A DNA stretch of 64,000 nt from Sphingomonas liriopis (lineage in GTDB: Bacteria > Pseudomonadota > Alphaproteobacteria > Sphingomonadales > Sphingomonadaceae), in the NCBI RefSeq assembly GCF_024211255.1, contig NZ_JAMLDY010000020.1, positions 1 through 64,000 of the forward strand. Direction: 5' to 3'. Shown here one piece after another: positions 9,185 through 17,713 of this stretch (positions are counted from its first letter, which is position 1; each line of letters opens with the position of its first letter). The notes under the pieces are model-generated. The model was not told the origin of the DNA, searched no databases, and saw nothing but the letters and a program-made list of their open reading frames with translations. Both the position numbers and the translations under genes were made by a program.

Positions 9185-9186
9185 GA

Positions 9187-9379
9187 CGGGTGTGTGGCAG
9201 CGGTTGAGGCCGGCTCAAATTCGTTTTCCTCGCCCATTCGGAGTCTGCGTTTGACGCGGCTTTTCTCATGTCGTAACGAGCTATCCCATAAAGTGGTAAA
9301 AGTAAAACGCTCGAGGGGATGCCGTTCCGCCGTTGCGACAGACGGTGGCAGCCCCCGATTGCGATGATGGGAGCTGCTG
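9187..9379. promoter_or_regulatory. Divergent control region between lutA and rhmD
   Basis: The 313-bp gap between the lutA start and the rhmD start holds the family A repeat and then about 190 bp with lower GC content, including CCCATAAAGTGGTAAAAGTA near 9292. Promoters for both directions should lie here, and it is the natural place for the IclR operator. I could not define a clear palindromic operator or confident -35/-10 pair by eye. Confidence 0.4.
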
Positions 9380-10573
9380 GTGGGAATCGTGTCCTTGCCC
9401 AAGATCAAGCATGTCCGCGCCTTTACGGTGCGCGGCGGCGGTGCCGACTATCACGACCAGGGCGAAGGCCATTGGATCGACAACCACATCGCCACGCCGA
9501 TGTCGCGCTATCCCGAATATCGCCAGTCGCGGCAGAGCTTCGGCATCAACGTGCTCGGTACGCTGGTCGTCGAGATCGAGGCCGAGGACGGGACGATCGG
9601 CTTCGCAGTGACCACCGGCGGCGAGCCCGCCTGCTTCATCGTCGAGAAGCACCTGGCGCGCTTCCTCGAGGGGCGCAGCCCGACCGATTATGAGAAGATC
9701 TGGGACCAGATGTACTTCTCGACCCAATATTACGGGCGCAAGGGGCTGGTCATCAACGCGATTTCCGGCGTCGATCTCGCGCTGTGGGATCTGCTCGGCA
9801 AGCTGCGGCAGGAGCCGGTGTACCATATGCTGGGCGGCGCGGTGCGCGACGAGCTGCAATTCTACGCGACCGGCGCGCGGCCCGACAAGGCGAAGGAGTT
9901 CGGCTTCATCGGCGGCAAGATGCCGTTGCACCACGGGCCGGCCGAGGGTGTCGAGGGGCTGCACAAGAACATTGCCGAACTCGCCGACATGCGCGCGAAG
10001 TGCGGCGACGACTTCTGGCTGATGTGGGATTGCTGGATGGCACTGGACGTGGATTACGCCACGCGCCTCGCCATCGCCGCGCAGGACTACGGCCTGAAAT
10101 GGATCGAGGAGGCGATCAGCCCGGACGATTACTGGGGCTATCAACAGCTCAAGCGCAACGTGCCCAAGGGGATGCTGGTCACCACCGGCGAGCATGAGGC
10201 GACGCGCTGGGGCTTTCGCATGCTGCTCGAGATGGATTGCTGCGACATCATCCAGCCCGATGTCGGCTGGTGCGGCGGCGTCACCGAATTGCTGAAGATC
10301 AGCGCGCTGGCCGATGCGCACGGCAAGATGGTCGTGCCGCACGGATCGTCGGTCTACAGCTATCATTTCGTCATCACGCGGCACAATTCGCCGTTCGCCG
10401 AATATCTGATGATGCACCCCGGCCCGACCGAGGTGGTGCCGATGTTCCATCCCCAGCTGATCGGCGAGCCCGTGCCGCAGGACGGCCGGCTGAAGGTGAG
10501 CGCGCTCGATGCGCCGGGCTTCGGCGTCGAGCTCAATCGCGAGATCGCGATGCACCGTCCCTACACCCACTGA
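9380..10573 (+). CDS. rhmD: L-rhamnonate dehydratase (enolase superfamily)
   Basis: A 397-residue enzyme that dehydrates L-rhamnonate to 2-keto-3-deoxy-L-rhamnonate. It matches RhmD closely from memory: [62 protein letters not shown] and [12 protein letters not shown]. The enolase-superfamily metal ligands lie in LMWDCWM, IEEAIS and TTGEHE. The GTG at 9380 is used; a second in-frame GTG at 9389 would give SLPKIK directly at the N terminus, closer to E. coli RhmD, and could be the true start. It is the first gene of the plus-strand rhamnose operon. Confidence 0.95.
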   Translation: MGIVSLPKIKHVRAFTVRGGGADYHDQGEGHWIDNHIATPMSRYPEYRQSRQSFGINVLGTLVVEIEAEDGTIGFAVTTGGEPACFIVEKHLARFLEGRSPTDYEKIWDQMYFSTQYYGRKGLVINAISGVDLALWDLLGKLRQEPVYHMLGGAVRDELQFYATGARPDKAKEFGFIGGKMPLHHGPAEGVEGLHKNIAELADMRAKCGDDFWLMWDCWMALDVDYATRLAIAAQDYGLKWIEEAISPDDYWGYQQLKRNVPKGMLVTTGEHEATRWGFRMLLEMDCCDIIQPDVGWCGGVTELLKISALADAHGKMVVPHGSSVYSYHFVITRHNSPFAEYLMMHPGPTEVVPMFHPQLIGEPVPQDGRLKVSALDAPGFGVELNREIAMHRPYTH

Positions 10574-10595
10574 TCGTCGTAGAAAGACCCCTCCC

Positions 10596-11456
10596 ATGAA
10601 GCTCTGCCGTTTTGGCCAGCCGGGCGCCGAGAAGCCCGGCCTGATCGACGCACAGGGGCGCATCCGCGACCTGTCCGCGCATGTCGCCGACATCTCGCCC
10701 GCCGAGCTGTCGCCCGAGGGGCTGGCGCGCCTCGCGGCGCTGCCGGTCGACGACCTGCCGGTGGTCGAGGGTGATCCGCGCTACGGCGTGCCGTTCAGCG
10801 GCACCCGCCAGTTCGTCGCGATCGGCCTCAACTATGCCGACCACGCCGCCGAATCGAACCTGCCGATCCCCGATGAACCGGTGGTGTTCAACAAGTGGAT
10901 ATCGTGCCTGCAGGGGCCGAACGATCCGGTGACGATCCCGAAGGATTCGCTCAAGACCGATTGGGAGGTCGAACTCGGCATCGTCGTCGGCACCGCCGCC
11001 AACAACGTGTCGGAAGCCGATGCGCTGCGCCACGTCGCGGGCTTCGTCGTCGTCAACGACGTGTCCGAGCGTCACTGGCAGACCGAGCGCGGGCCGACGT
11101 GGGACAAGGGCAAGGGCTTCCCGACCTTCGGTCCGGTCGGGCCGTGGCTGGTTACCAGCGACGAGGTCGGCGATCCGCAGGCCCTGTCGATGTGGCTGTC
11201 GGTCAACGGCAAGCGCGTGCAGGACGGCAGCACGTCGACGATGATCTTCGGCGTGGCCGCGATCGTCGCCTATGTCTCGAAGCTGATGACGCTGCTCCCC
11301 GGCGACATCATCACTACCGGGACGCCGCCGGGCGTCGGCCTCGGCCAGAAGCCCGAACCCTGGTATCTGAAGGCGGGCGACGTCGTCGAACTCGGCATCG
11401 AGAAGCTGGGGCAGCAGCGCCAGGACTTCGTCGCCTGGACTGGAACCGCGGCATGA
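10596..11456 (+). CDS. 2,4-diketo-3-deoxy-L-rhamnonate hydrolase (FAH family, LRA6 type)
   Basis: A 286-residue fumarylacetoacetate-hydrolase-fold protein. It has AIGLNYADHAAES, PVVFNKWISCLQGPND, the metal-binding DWEVELGIVVG, and ITTGTPPGVGLGQKPEPWYL. In the Sphingomonas non-phosphorylative rhamnose route this family cleaves 2,4-diketo-3-deoxy-L-rhamnonate to pyruvate and L-lactate. The start ATG at 10596 gives the family beginning MKLCRFG. It follows rhmD by 22 bp and overlaps the next gene by ATGA. Function is inferred from family and operon; FAH proteins as a class have varied substrates. Confidence 0.85.
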   Translation: MKLCRFGQPGAEKPGLIDAQGRIRDLSAHVADISPAELSPEGLARLAALPVDDLPVVEGDPRYGVPFSGTRQFVAIGLNYADHAAESNLPIPDEPVVFNKWISCLQGPNDPVTIPKDSLKTDWEVELGIVVGTAANNVSEADALRHVAGFVVVNDVSERHWQTERGPTWDKGKGFPTFGPVGPWLVTSDEVGDPQALSMWLSVNGKRVQDGSTSTMIFGVAAIVAYVSKLMTLLPGDIITTGTPPGVGLGQKPEPWYLKAGDVVELGIEKLGQQRQDFVAWTGTAA

Positions 11457-12199
11457 GCTTCGCGGGACGGTTCGAGGGGCGCCACGCGGTGATTACCGGC
11501 GGCGCGTCGGGGCTCGGCAAGGACGTCGCGAGGCGGATCGTCGCCGAGGGCGGCACGGTGGCGTTGTGGGATCTCAACGCCGATGCGCTGGCGTCCGCCA
11601 AGGACGAGATCGGTGCGGCGCATGTCGTCGCGCTCGACGTGTCCGACGCGGATGCGGTGGCGAAGGCGGCGGAGACGACGCTGGCGGCGCTCGGCAAGAT
11701 CGACATTCTGGTCTGTTCGGCGGGGATCACCGGGGCGACGGTGCCGGTGCACGAATTTCCCATCGACAGCTGGTTGGCTGTCGTCGGGGTCAACCTCAAC
11801 GGGCTGTTCTATTGCAACCGCGCGATCGTGCCGGCGATGCTGGCGAACGGCTATGGCCGGATCGTCAACGTCGCGTCGGTCGCGGGCAAGGAAGGCAATC
11901 CCAATGCGTCCGCCTATTCGGCGACCAAGGCGGGGGTGATCGGCTTCACCAAATCGCTCGGCAAGGAACTGGCGGGCAAGGGCGTCATCGCCAACGCGCT
12001 GACCCCGGCGACGTTCGAGAGTCCGATCCTCGAGCAGCTGCCGCAGAGCCAGGTCGATTACATGCGCTCGAAGATCCCGATGGGGCGTTTGGGCGAGGTG
12101 TACGAATCGACCGCGATGGTGTGTTTCATGGCGAGCGAGGAATGCAGCTTCACGACCGCGTCGGTGTTCGACACGTCCGGGGGGCGGACGACGTATTGA
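11453..12199 (+). CDS. SDR dehydrogenase, probably 2-keto-3-deoxy-L-rhamnonate 4-dehydrogenase (LRA5 type)
   Basis: A 248-residue classical short-chain dehydrogenase: cofactor site TGGASGLGKDVA, NAG-equivalent CSAGITG, and catalytic Ser..Tyr-x3-Lys in NVASVAGKEGNPNASAYSATK. The Asp after the second strand (ALWDLNADAL) suggests NAD preference. Between the dehydratase and lactonase genes the likely step is oxidation of 2-keto-3-deoxy-L-rhamnonate to the 2,4-diketo acid that the preceding hydrolase splits. It could instead be the L-rhamnose 1-dehydrogenase; no second dehydrogenase is present in the operon. The ATG at 11453 overlaps the upstream stop. Confidence 0.82.
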   Translation: MSFAGRFEGRHAVITGGASGLGKDVARRIVAEGGTVALWDLNADALASAKDEIGAAHVVALDVSDADAVAKAAETTLAALGKIDILVCSAGITGATVPVHEFPIDSWLAVVGVNLNGLFYCNRAIVPAMLANGYGRIVNVASVAGKEGNPNASAYSATKAGVIGFTKSLGKELAGKGVIANALTPATFESPILEQLPQSQVDYMRSKIPMGRLGEVYESTAMVCFMASEECSFTTASVFDTSGGRTTY

Positions 12200-12206
12200 G
12201 CCATCG

Positions 12207-12340
12207 CGCTCACCCTCACCCTCACCCTATCGGCGCTGCGCGCCTCTTCCCTCTCCCGGCGGGAGAGGGAGGGAGCGACGAGGGTCCCATGAAAGTATTA
12301 CTTTCATGGGTGCCCGAAGCCGCGGAAGGGTGAGGGTGGC
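12207..12340. repeat. Family B repeat with an embedded 25-bp perfect palindrome
   Basis: The element runs from CACCCTCACCCT through CCTCTCCCGGCGGGAGAGGG to GGAAGGGTGAGGGTGG, the same outer pattern as 19461-19559, 21233-21373 and 56463-56594. Inside it, at 12286-12310, lies a perfect palindrome: CCCATGAAAGTA, one T, then TACTTTCATGGG. It fills the gap between the SDR gene and the lactonase gene within the rhamnose operon. Confidence 0.85.
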
Positions 12341-12367
12341 GGGGGCCAGCAACCGGAGACAAGGCGG

Positions 12368-13273
12368 ATGACCGTTCCGTTCGTCGATGCGCACGTCCAT
12401 CTGTGGGACCTGTCGCATGTCCGCTATCCGTGGCTGACCCCACCCTTTTCGGGCGACGGGCCGAACGGCAGCGCCGAGGGAATCGCGCGCGACTATGACG
12501 TCGTCGCCTATCGTGCCGAGCTCGCGCGCTGGAACCTCGTCGGTGCGGTGCATATCGATGCGGGTGCGCATCCCGACGACGCGTTGCGCGAGACCGCGTG
12601 GCTGGAGCGACAGGCGGAGGCGACCGGATTGCCGAGCGGCATCGTCGCCTTCGCGGCGCTCGATGCGCCCGATGCGGACGCCGCGCTCGCCGCACAGGCG
12701 GCGCATCCGCGCGTTCGCGGTATCCGCCAGATCGTCAACTGGCATGCCGATGCGCAGCGCAGCTACACAGACCGCGACGTGACGCAGGACCCCCGGTGGC
12801 AGGCGGGGTTCGCGGCGCTTGGGCGGCATGGGCTGTCGTTCGATCTGCAATGCTATCCGGGGCAGATGCCGGCGCTGGCGGCGCTGTTCGCGCGGCATCC
12901 GGAGGTGCCGGTGATCGTCAACCACCTCGGCATGCCGGTGATGAGCGATGCGGACGGCCTGGCCGACTGGCGGCGGGGGATGGCGGCGCTGGCGGCATTG
13001 CCGCAGGTCGCGGTCAAGCTGTCGGGGCTGGGCTTCATCTGGCGCGACTGGACGGCGGAACGGGTGCGGCCGTTGCTGCTGGAGACGATCGACCTGTTCG
13101 GCACCCATCGCGCGATGGTGGCGAGCGATGCGCCGACCGATCGGCTGTTCGCACCGATCGACCGGTATATGGAGACGTATTACGCGCTGACCGCGGACCT
13201 GTCCGAGGACGAGCGGCGCGATCTGTTCGGGCGCAACGCGAATCGGGTTTATCGGCTCGGGTTGTCCGTGTGA
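12368..13273 (+). CDS. Amidohydrolase-family lactonase, probable L-rhamnono-1,4-lactonase
   Basis: A 301-residue metal-dependent hydrolase of the COG3618 amidohydrolase_2 group. The N terminus has the metal motif VDAHVHLWD, then VGAVHIDAGAHPDDAL, RGIRQIVNWH, a second metal site VIVNHLGMP and the catalytic Asp in VASDAPTDR. Proteins of this type hydrolyse sugar lactones such as L-rhamnono- or L-fucono-lactone. Here it would open the lactone made by L-rhamnose dehydrogenase, supplying L-rhamnonate for the dehydratase. Substrate assignment rests on the operon. Confidence 0.85.
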   Translation: MTVPFVDAHVHLWDLSHVRYPWLTPPFSGDGPNGSAEGIARDYDVVAYRAELARWNLVGAVHIDAGAHPDDALRETAWLERQAEATGLPSGIVAFAALDAPDADAALAAQAAHPRVRGIRQIVNWHADAQRSYTDRDVTQDPRWQAGFAALGRHGLSFDLQCYPGQMPALAALFARHPEVPVIVNHLGMPVMSDADGLADWRRGMAALAALPQVAVKLSGLGFIWRDWTAERVRPLLLETIDLFGTHRAMVASDAPTDRLFAPIDRYMETYYALTADLSEDERRDLFGRNANRVYRLGLSV

Positions 13274-13385
13274 GCCGCGCGAGCAACGCTTTCTGGTTGT
13301 GCGGAACCGTGGATGCCGGAACGAGTCCGGCATGACGGCAGGTAGTTCGTTCGCGCGGAACCGCGATGGAAGAGGATAACGACGC

Positions 13386-14450
13386 ATGCCCCCCAATCCG
13401 CTGATCGGCGTCCTCTACCACTGGCTCGGCGGTCTCGCCTCGGCGAGCTTCTACGTTCCCTTTCGTGGGGTGAAGCGCTGGTCGTGGGAGATCTACTGGC
13501 TGACCGGCGGCATCTTTTCCTGGGTGTTCGCCCCGTGGTTCTTCGCGTCGCTGCAGACGCACGACCTGCTCGGCGTGCTGGGCAGCGCGCCGGCGGGGGC
13601 GTTCTGGTGGCCGATCCTGTTCGGGGTGCTGTGGGGGTTCGGCGGCCTCGGCTATGGCCTCGTCATGCGCTATCTGGGGCTGAGCCTCGGCATGGCGGTG
13701 GTGCTGGGGCTGTGCACCGTGTTCGGGACGCTGATCCCGCCGCTGTTCACCGGCGAATTCCATGCCAAGCTGCTCGCGACCGCCTCCGGCCGGGTCGTGC
13801 TGGCGGGGATCGGGCTGACGCTGCTCGGCATCGTCGTCGTCGCGATCGCGGGCGGGCGCAAGGACGCGCTGCTCACCCCCGAACAGAAGGCGGCGGTGGT
13901 CGCCGAGTTCGATTTCCGCAAAGGCATCGCGGTCGCGATCTTCGCCGGCGTCATGTCCGCCTGCTTCGCCTTCGGCCTCGCCGCGGGCGAGCCGATCAAG
14001 GCGCTGTCGGCGGCGGCGGGCACCGGGCCGCTGTGGACCGGGCTGCCGGTGCTGTGCCTCGTCATGGCGGGCGGGCTCGTCACCAACGGCGTGTGGTGCG
14101 CGTGGCTGATCGCCAAGAACAAGAGCGGCGGCGAATGGGCGGGGCGGACCAAGCCCGGCGTCGAGCGCCCGCCGCTGCTGCGCAACTTCGCATTGAGCGC
14201 GCTTGCCGGCGTCACTTGGTATTTCCAGTTCTTCTTCTACACGATGGGCGAGAGCCAGATGGGGCGGCTCGGCTTTTCCAGCTGGACGCTGCACATGGCG
14301 TCGATCATCATCTTCGGCACTTTGTGGGGCTTCGCGTTCCGCGAATGGCGCGACGTGGGCGTGCGGATCAAGGCGATCGTTTGGAGCGGCGTCGCGCTGC
14401 TGCTGATCGCCACCGTCGTCATCGGCTACGGCAACTCCATCGCCCGCTGA
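13386..14450 (+). CDS. rhaT: L-rhamnose/proton symporter
   Basis: A 354-residue inner-membrane protein with about ten hydrophobic segments. The N terminus LIGVLYHWLGGLASASFYVPF and KRWSWEIYWLTGGIFSWVFAP matches the RhaT family of sugar:H+ symporters, as does ITWYFQFFFYTMGESQMG-like text near residue 280. It brings L-rhamnose across the inner membrane after entry through the TonB receptor. The gene closes the operon; the 112-bp gap before it holds a short decayed repeat (GGATGCCGGAACGAGTCC). Length fits the family (about 344 in E. coli). Confidence 0.95.
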   Translation: MPPNPLIGVLYHWLGGLASASFYVPFRGVKRWSWEIYWLTGGIFSWVFAPWFFASLQTHDLLGVLGSAPAGAFWWPILFGVLWGFGGLGYGLVMRYLGLSLGMAVVLGLCTVFGTLIPPLFTGEFHAKLLATASGRVVLAGIGLTLLGIVVVAIAGGRKDALLTPEQKAAVVAEFDFRKGIAVAIFAGVMSACFAFGLAAGEPIKALSAAAGTGPLWTGLPVLCLVMAGGLVTNGVWCAWLIAKNKSGGEWAGRTKPGVERPPLLRNFALSALAGVTWYFQFFFYTMGESQMGRLGFSSWTLHMASIIIFGTLWGFAFREWRDVGVRIKAIVWSGVALLLIATVVIGYGNSIAR

Positions 14451-14459
14451 TCCGCGCGT

Positions 14460-14636
14460 TCAGGCGGGGATGCGTATCGCCGGGGGCGCATCCCGTGCCT
14501 CGGCAACCAGCCGGGCATAGCGTTCTGCCAGTTCGAGATGGATGCGCCGCCCCTCGGGATTCGGCGTACAGTCGGCGAGTCGCCGTTCCTGGGCTTCGCG
14601 GCGGATGTAGAAATCGGCTTCAGCGGTGGTGGGCAT
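14460..14636 (-). CDS. Small uncharacterised protein (58 residues)
   Basis: A 58-codon frame from ATG at 14636 to TGA at 14460. It translates to a hydrophilic, charged protein starting MPTTAEADFYIRREAQERR and continuing LADCTPNPEGRRIHLEL and AERYARLVAEA. The regular heptad-like helical pattern, lack of repeats and good codon use argue for a real gene. It lies convergent to rhaT with only 9 bp between the stops. No family name is recognised. I recall no function and propose none; it resembles the many small helical proteins of sphingomonads. Confidence 0.6.
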   Translation of the reverse strand: MPTTAEADFYIRREAQERRLADCTPNPEGRRIHLELAERYARLVAEARDAPPAIRIPA

Positions 14637-14776
14637 GACGGCAGGCTCCGGCGGAGAACATGCTTGTCGCCAACGGGCAACGCATCACAAGCACGCAGAC
14701 TGTACGCCTGGTTGCGGAGAGTTCCGCTAATCTGCATCAAATATGTGGATGATTTTCAAGGGGGTAGACGGCGCAC

Positions 14777-14813
14777 GAAAAAGGGGCCCGGCATCGCTGC
14801 CGGACCCCCTTGT
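14777..14813 (-). terminator. Intrinsic terminator of pnp
   Basis: Read on the minus strand, GGGGTCCGGCA pairs with TGCCGGGCCCC around a short loop and is followed by a run of T residues (the plus strand shows GAAAAAGGGG). It begins about 20 bp after the pnp stop. This is a textbook rho-independent terminator. Confidence 0.85.
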
Positions 14814-14832
14814 TCGTACCGAACCCGAAGGA

Positions 14833-17226
14833 TCAGTCGCGATCGCCGGTCAGGAAGGCGGGCGCGAACTCGGGCGCGGGGCCCCGATCGTCGTTGGCGT
14901 CGTTGCCGCCGCTGCGCGGGGCACGCTCGCCACCCTCGCCACGGGGACCACGGTCGCCGCCGTCGCGACGCGGGCCACGGCCACCGCCGTCACGGCCCGA
15001 ACCGTCACGGCGCGGGCCGCGGTCGCCACGGCCACCGCCGTCACGATCGCCGCCGCTGCGCGGGCCGCGGGGACCGCGGTCGCCACCTTCACGCGGTTCG
15101 CGCGCCGGACGGGTGTCCTCCAGCTCGGCGCCGGTTTCCTGATCGACGACGCGCATCGACAGGCGGACCTTGCCGCGCGGATCGATCTCGAGGACCTTGA
15201 CCTTGACGGCCTGGCCTTCCGAGAGGACGTCCGACACCTTCTCGACGCGCTCGTTCTTGATCTCGCTGACGTGGACGAGGCCGTCCTTGCCACCCATGAA
15301 GTTCACGAACGCCCCGAAATCGACCAGGTTGACGACCTTGCCGTCATAGACCTTGCCGACTTCGGCTTCCTCGACGAGGCCCTTGATCCACTTGATCGCG
15401 GCTTCGATCTGCGTCGGGTCGGACGAGGAGACCTTGATGACGCCCTCGTCGTCGATGTCGACCTTGGCGCCGGTCGTCGCGACGATCTCGCGGATCACCT
15501 TGCCGCCGGTGCCGATGACTTCGCGGATCTTCGACTTGTCGATCGTGAAGGTCTCGATGCGCGGCGCATGTGCCGACAGCTCCGAACGCGTCTCGCCCAG
15601 CGCCTTGGCCATTTCGCCGAGGATGTGCGCGCGGCCTTCATGCGCCTGGCGCAGCGCGACCTTCATGATCTCTTCGGTGATGCCCGAGATCTTGATGTCC
15701 ATCTGCAGCGCGGTGATGCCCTCGCTGGTGCCGGCGACCTTGAAGTCCATGTCGCCGAGGTGATCCTCATCGCCCAGGATGTCCGACAGGACCGCGAACT
15801 TGTCGCCTTCGAGGATCAGGCCCATCGCGATGCCCGAGACGGGGCGCTTCAGCGGCACGCCGGCGTCCATCATCGACAGCGAACCGCCGCACACCGTCGC
15901 CATCGACGACGAGCCGTTGCTCTCCGTGATGTCGCTGGTGACGCGGATCGTGTAGGGGAATTCCTCCTTGGTCGGCAGCACCGGGTGCAGCGCGCGCCAG
16001 GCGAGCTTGCCGTGGCCGACTTCGCGACGACCCGGCGCACCGAAGCGGCCGACTTCACCGACCGAATAGGGCGGGAAGTTATAGTGGAGCATGAAGTTCT
16101 GGTACGACAGGCCGTTGAGGCCGTCGATCATCTGCTCCGCGTCGCGGGTGCCGAGCGTGGTGGTCGCGATCGTCTGCGTCTCGCCGCGGGTGAACAGGGC
16201 GGAGCCATGCGCGCGCGGCAGGAAGTGGACTTCCGATTCGATCGGGCGGACCGTCGTCGTGTTGCGGCCGTCGATGCGCACGCCGTCGTTCAGGATCTGG
16301 CCGCGGACGATCTCCGCCTCCAGCTTCTTCACCAGCTTGAGCGCGCCGAGATATTCGGCCGGGTTTTCGTGCTTCAGCGTCTCGAACGCGTCGCGCGCCT
16401 TGGTGCGGGCGTCGTTGATCGCGGTCTGGCGCGCTTGCTTGTCGGTCAGCTTGTAGGCGGCGGCGAGGTCGGCACCGATCAGGCCCTTGAGCTTGGTCTT
16501 GTGCGCCGACATGTCGGCACCCTGCTTCAGCTCCCACGGCTCCTTGGCGGCCTGCTCGGCGAGCTTGATGATCGCGTCGATCACCTGCTGCGACGCCTTG
16601 TGCGCGAACATCACGGCGCCGAGCATGACGTCCTCGGACAGCTCCTTGGCTTCCGATTCGACCATCATCACCGCGTCGTGGGTGGCAGCGACCATCAGGT
16701 CGAGCTCGCCGGTGGCGACTTCGGTGTCCGACGGGTTGAGCTGATATTCGCCGTCCTTGTAGCCGACGCGCGCCGCGCCGATCGGACCCATGAACGGCAC
16801 GCCCGACAGCGTCATCGCGGCCGATGCGGCGATCATCGCCAGCAGATCGGGCTCGTTCTCGCCGTCGTAGCTCATCACCTGCGCGATGCAGTTGATCTCG
16901 TTGTAGAAGCCTTCCGGGAACAGCGGGCGGAGCGGACGGTCGATCAGGCGGCTGACCAGCGTCTCACGCTCGGTCGCGCCACGCTCGCGCTTGAAGAAGC
17001 CGCCGGGGATGCGGCCGCTCGAGGAGAACTTTTCCTGATAGTGGACGGTCAGCGGGAAGAAATCCTGGCCTTCCTTCACCGATTTGGCGGCGGTCACCGC
17101 GCAGAGCACGACCGTCTCGCCGAGCGTCGCGATCACCGCGCCGTCGGCCTGGCGGGCGACCTTGCCCGTTTCGAGGGTCAGCGTGCTGCCGCCCCACTCG
17201 ATCGATACCTTCTTGGCATTGAACAT
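14833..17226 (-). CDS. pnp: Polyribonucleotide nucleotidyltransferase (PNPase)
   Basis: A 797-residue 3'-5' phosphorolytic exoribonuclease. Two RNase PH-like domains (about 1-230 and 310-540; [55 protein letters not shown]) are followed by KH ([20 protein letters not shown]) and S1 ([20 protein letters not shown]) domains. After S1, from about residue 695, comes an RG-rich tail of repeated GGDRGPR and [10 protein letters not shown] units of about 100 residues, well beyond the E. coli length of 711. An AAGGAAAA ribosome site precedes the ATG. It is last in the translation operon, after rpsO. Confidence 0.97.
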   Translation of the reverse strand: MFNAKKVSIEWGGSTLTLETGKVARQADGAVIATLGETVVLCAVTAAKSVKEGQDFFPLTVHYQEKFSSSGRIPGGFFKRERGATERETLVSRLIDRPLRPLFPEGFYNEINCIAQVMSYDGENEPDLLAMIAASAAMTLSGVPFMGPIGAARVGYKDGEYQLNPSDTEVATGELDLMVAATHDAVMMVESEAKELSEDVMLGAVMFAHKASQQVIDAIIKLAEQAAKEPWELKQGADMSAHKTKLKGLIGADLAAAYKLTDKQARQTAINDARTKARDAFETLKHENPAEYLGALKLVKKLEAEIVRGQILNDGVRIDGRNTTTVRPIESEVHFLPRAHGSALFTRGETQTIATTTLGTRDAEQMIDGLNGLSYQNFMLHYNFPPYSVGEVGRFGAPGRREVGHGKLAWRALHPVLPTKEEFPYTIRVTSDITESNGSSSMATVCGGSLSMMDAGVPLKRPVSGIAMGLILEGDKFAVLSDILGDEDHLGDMDFKVAGTSEGITALQMDIKISGITEEIMKVALRQAHEGRAHILGEMAKALGETRSELSAHAPRIETFTIDKSKIREVIGTGGKVIREIVATTGAKVDIDDEGVIKVSSSDPTQIEAAIKWIKGLVEEAEVGKVYDGKVVNLVDFGAFVNFMGGKDGLVHVSEIKNERVEKVSDVLSEGQAVKVKVLEIDPRGKVRLSMRVVDQETGAELEDTRPAREPREGGDRGPRGPRSGGDRDGGGRGDRGPRRDGSGRDGGGRGPRRDGGDRGPRGEGGERAPRSGGNDANDDRGPAPEFAPAFLTGDRD

Positions 17227-17318
17227 GTATTTTCCTTCACTCCGGCGGGCAGATCCCGGCCGGGGCCTTTGAGTGAGCCAGTATCGGCTCGCGGAGGTTG
17301 CCGAATTGCCGCCTCCAT

Positions 17319-17397
17319 GTGCTCCTGCGAAGGCAGGAGCCCAGAGCCACGAGCGATATACTGCTTGGCTCTGGATCCCCGTTTACACGGGGATAAC
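17319..17397. repeat. Palindromic repeat, family E copy 2, between rpsO and pnp
   Basis: GTGCTCCTGCGAAGGCAGGA opens the unit, followed by GCCCAGAGCCA, a spacer, TTGGCTCTGG and the hairpin ATCCCCGTTTACACGGGGAT. It is related to the copy at 2439-2526. Lying in the rpsO-pnp spacer, it would be part of the pnp mRNA leader. Confidence 0.75.
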
Positions 17398-17403
17398 GCA
17401 AAA

Positions 17404-17437
17404 CGTAAACGGCCCGCCGAGGGCGGGCCGAACGTTT
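17404..17437 (-). terminator. Terminator after rpsO
   Basis: On the minus strand, directly after the rpsO stop, CGGCCCGCC pairs with GGCGGGCCG around a 3-nt loop, with flanking AAACG/CGTTT able to extend the stem, and T-rich sequence follows. It would separate rpsO from pnp, as in many bacteria where RNase processing also occurs here. Confidence 0.75.
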
Positions 17438-17440
17438 GCG

Positions 17441-17710
17441 TTACTTGCGAAGGCCGAGCTTCGCGATCAGGTCCAGATAGCGCTGGCCATCGGTCTTGCG
17501 CAGATAGTCGAGCAGCGAGCGACGCTTGTTGACCATCATCAGCAGCCCGCGGCGCGAATGGTTGTCCTTCTTGTGGCCCTTGAAGTGCTCGGTCAGGTTG
17601 CGGATGCGCTCGGTCAGGATCGCGACCTGCACTTCGGAAGAGCCCGTGTCGCCTTCTGCGCGCGCATGCTCCTTGACGACTTCGGCCTTGCGTTCTGCGG
17701 TAATGGTCAT
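17441..17710 (-). CDS. rpsO: 30S ribosomal protein S15
   Basis: An 89-residue S15, the standard length. It has the family start [20 protein letters not shown], the 16S rRNA contact loop [36 protein letters not shown] and the end LIAKLGLRK. It binds the central domain of 16S rRNA and bridges to the large subunit. truB lies 3 bp upstream and pnp downstream, the usual order. Confidence 0.98.
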   Translation of the reverse strand: MTITAERKAEVVKEHARAEGDTGSSEVQVAILTERIRNLTEHFKGHKKDNHSRRGLLMMVNKRRSLLDYLRKTDGQRYLDLIAKLGLRK

Positions 17711-17713
17711 GTT

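Noticed and set aside
8299..9408. A longer lutA starting at the ATG at 9408
   Set aside because: The added 114 residues run through a family A repeat and match no family; the GTG at 9066 gives the normal LutA length.
14743..17532. A 929-codon plus-strand frame across pnp
   Set aside because: Low-complexity His/Asp/Arg text opposite the well-conserved PNPase, so a shadow frame.
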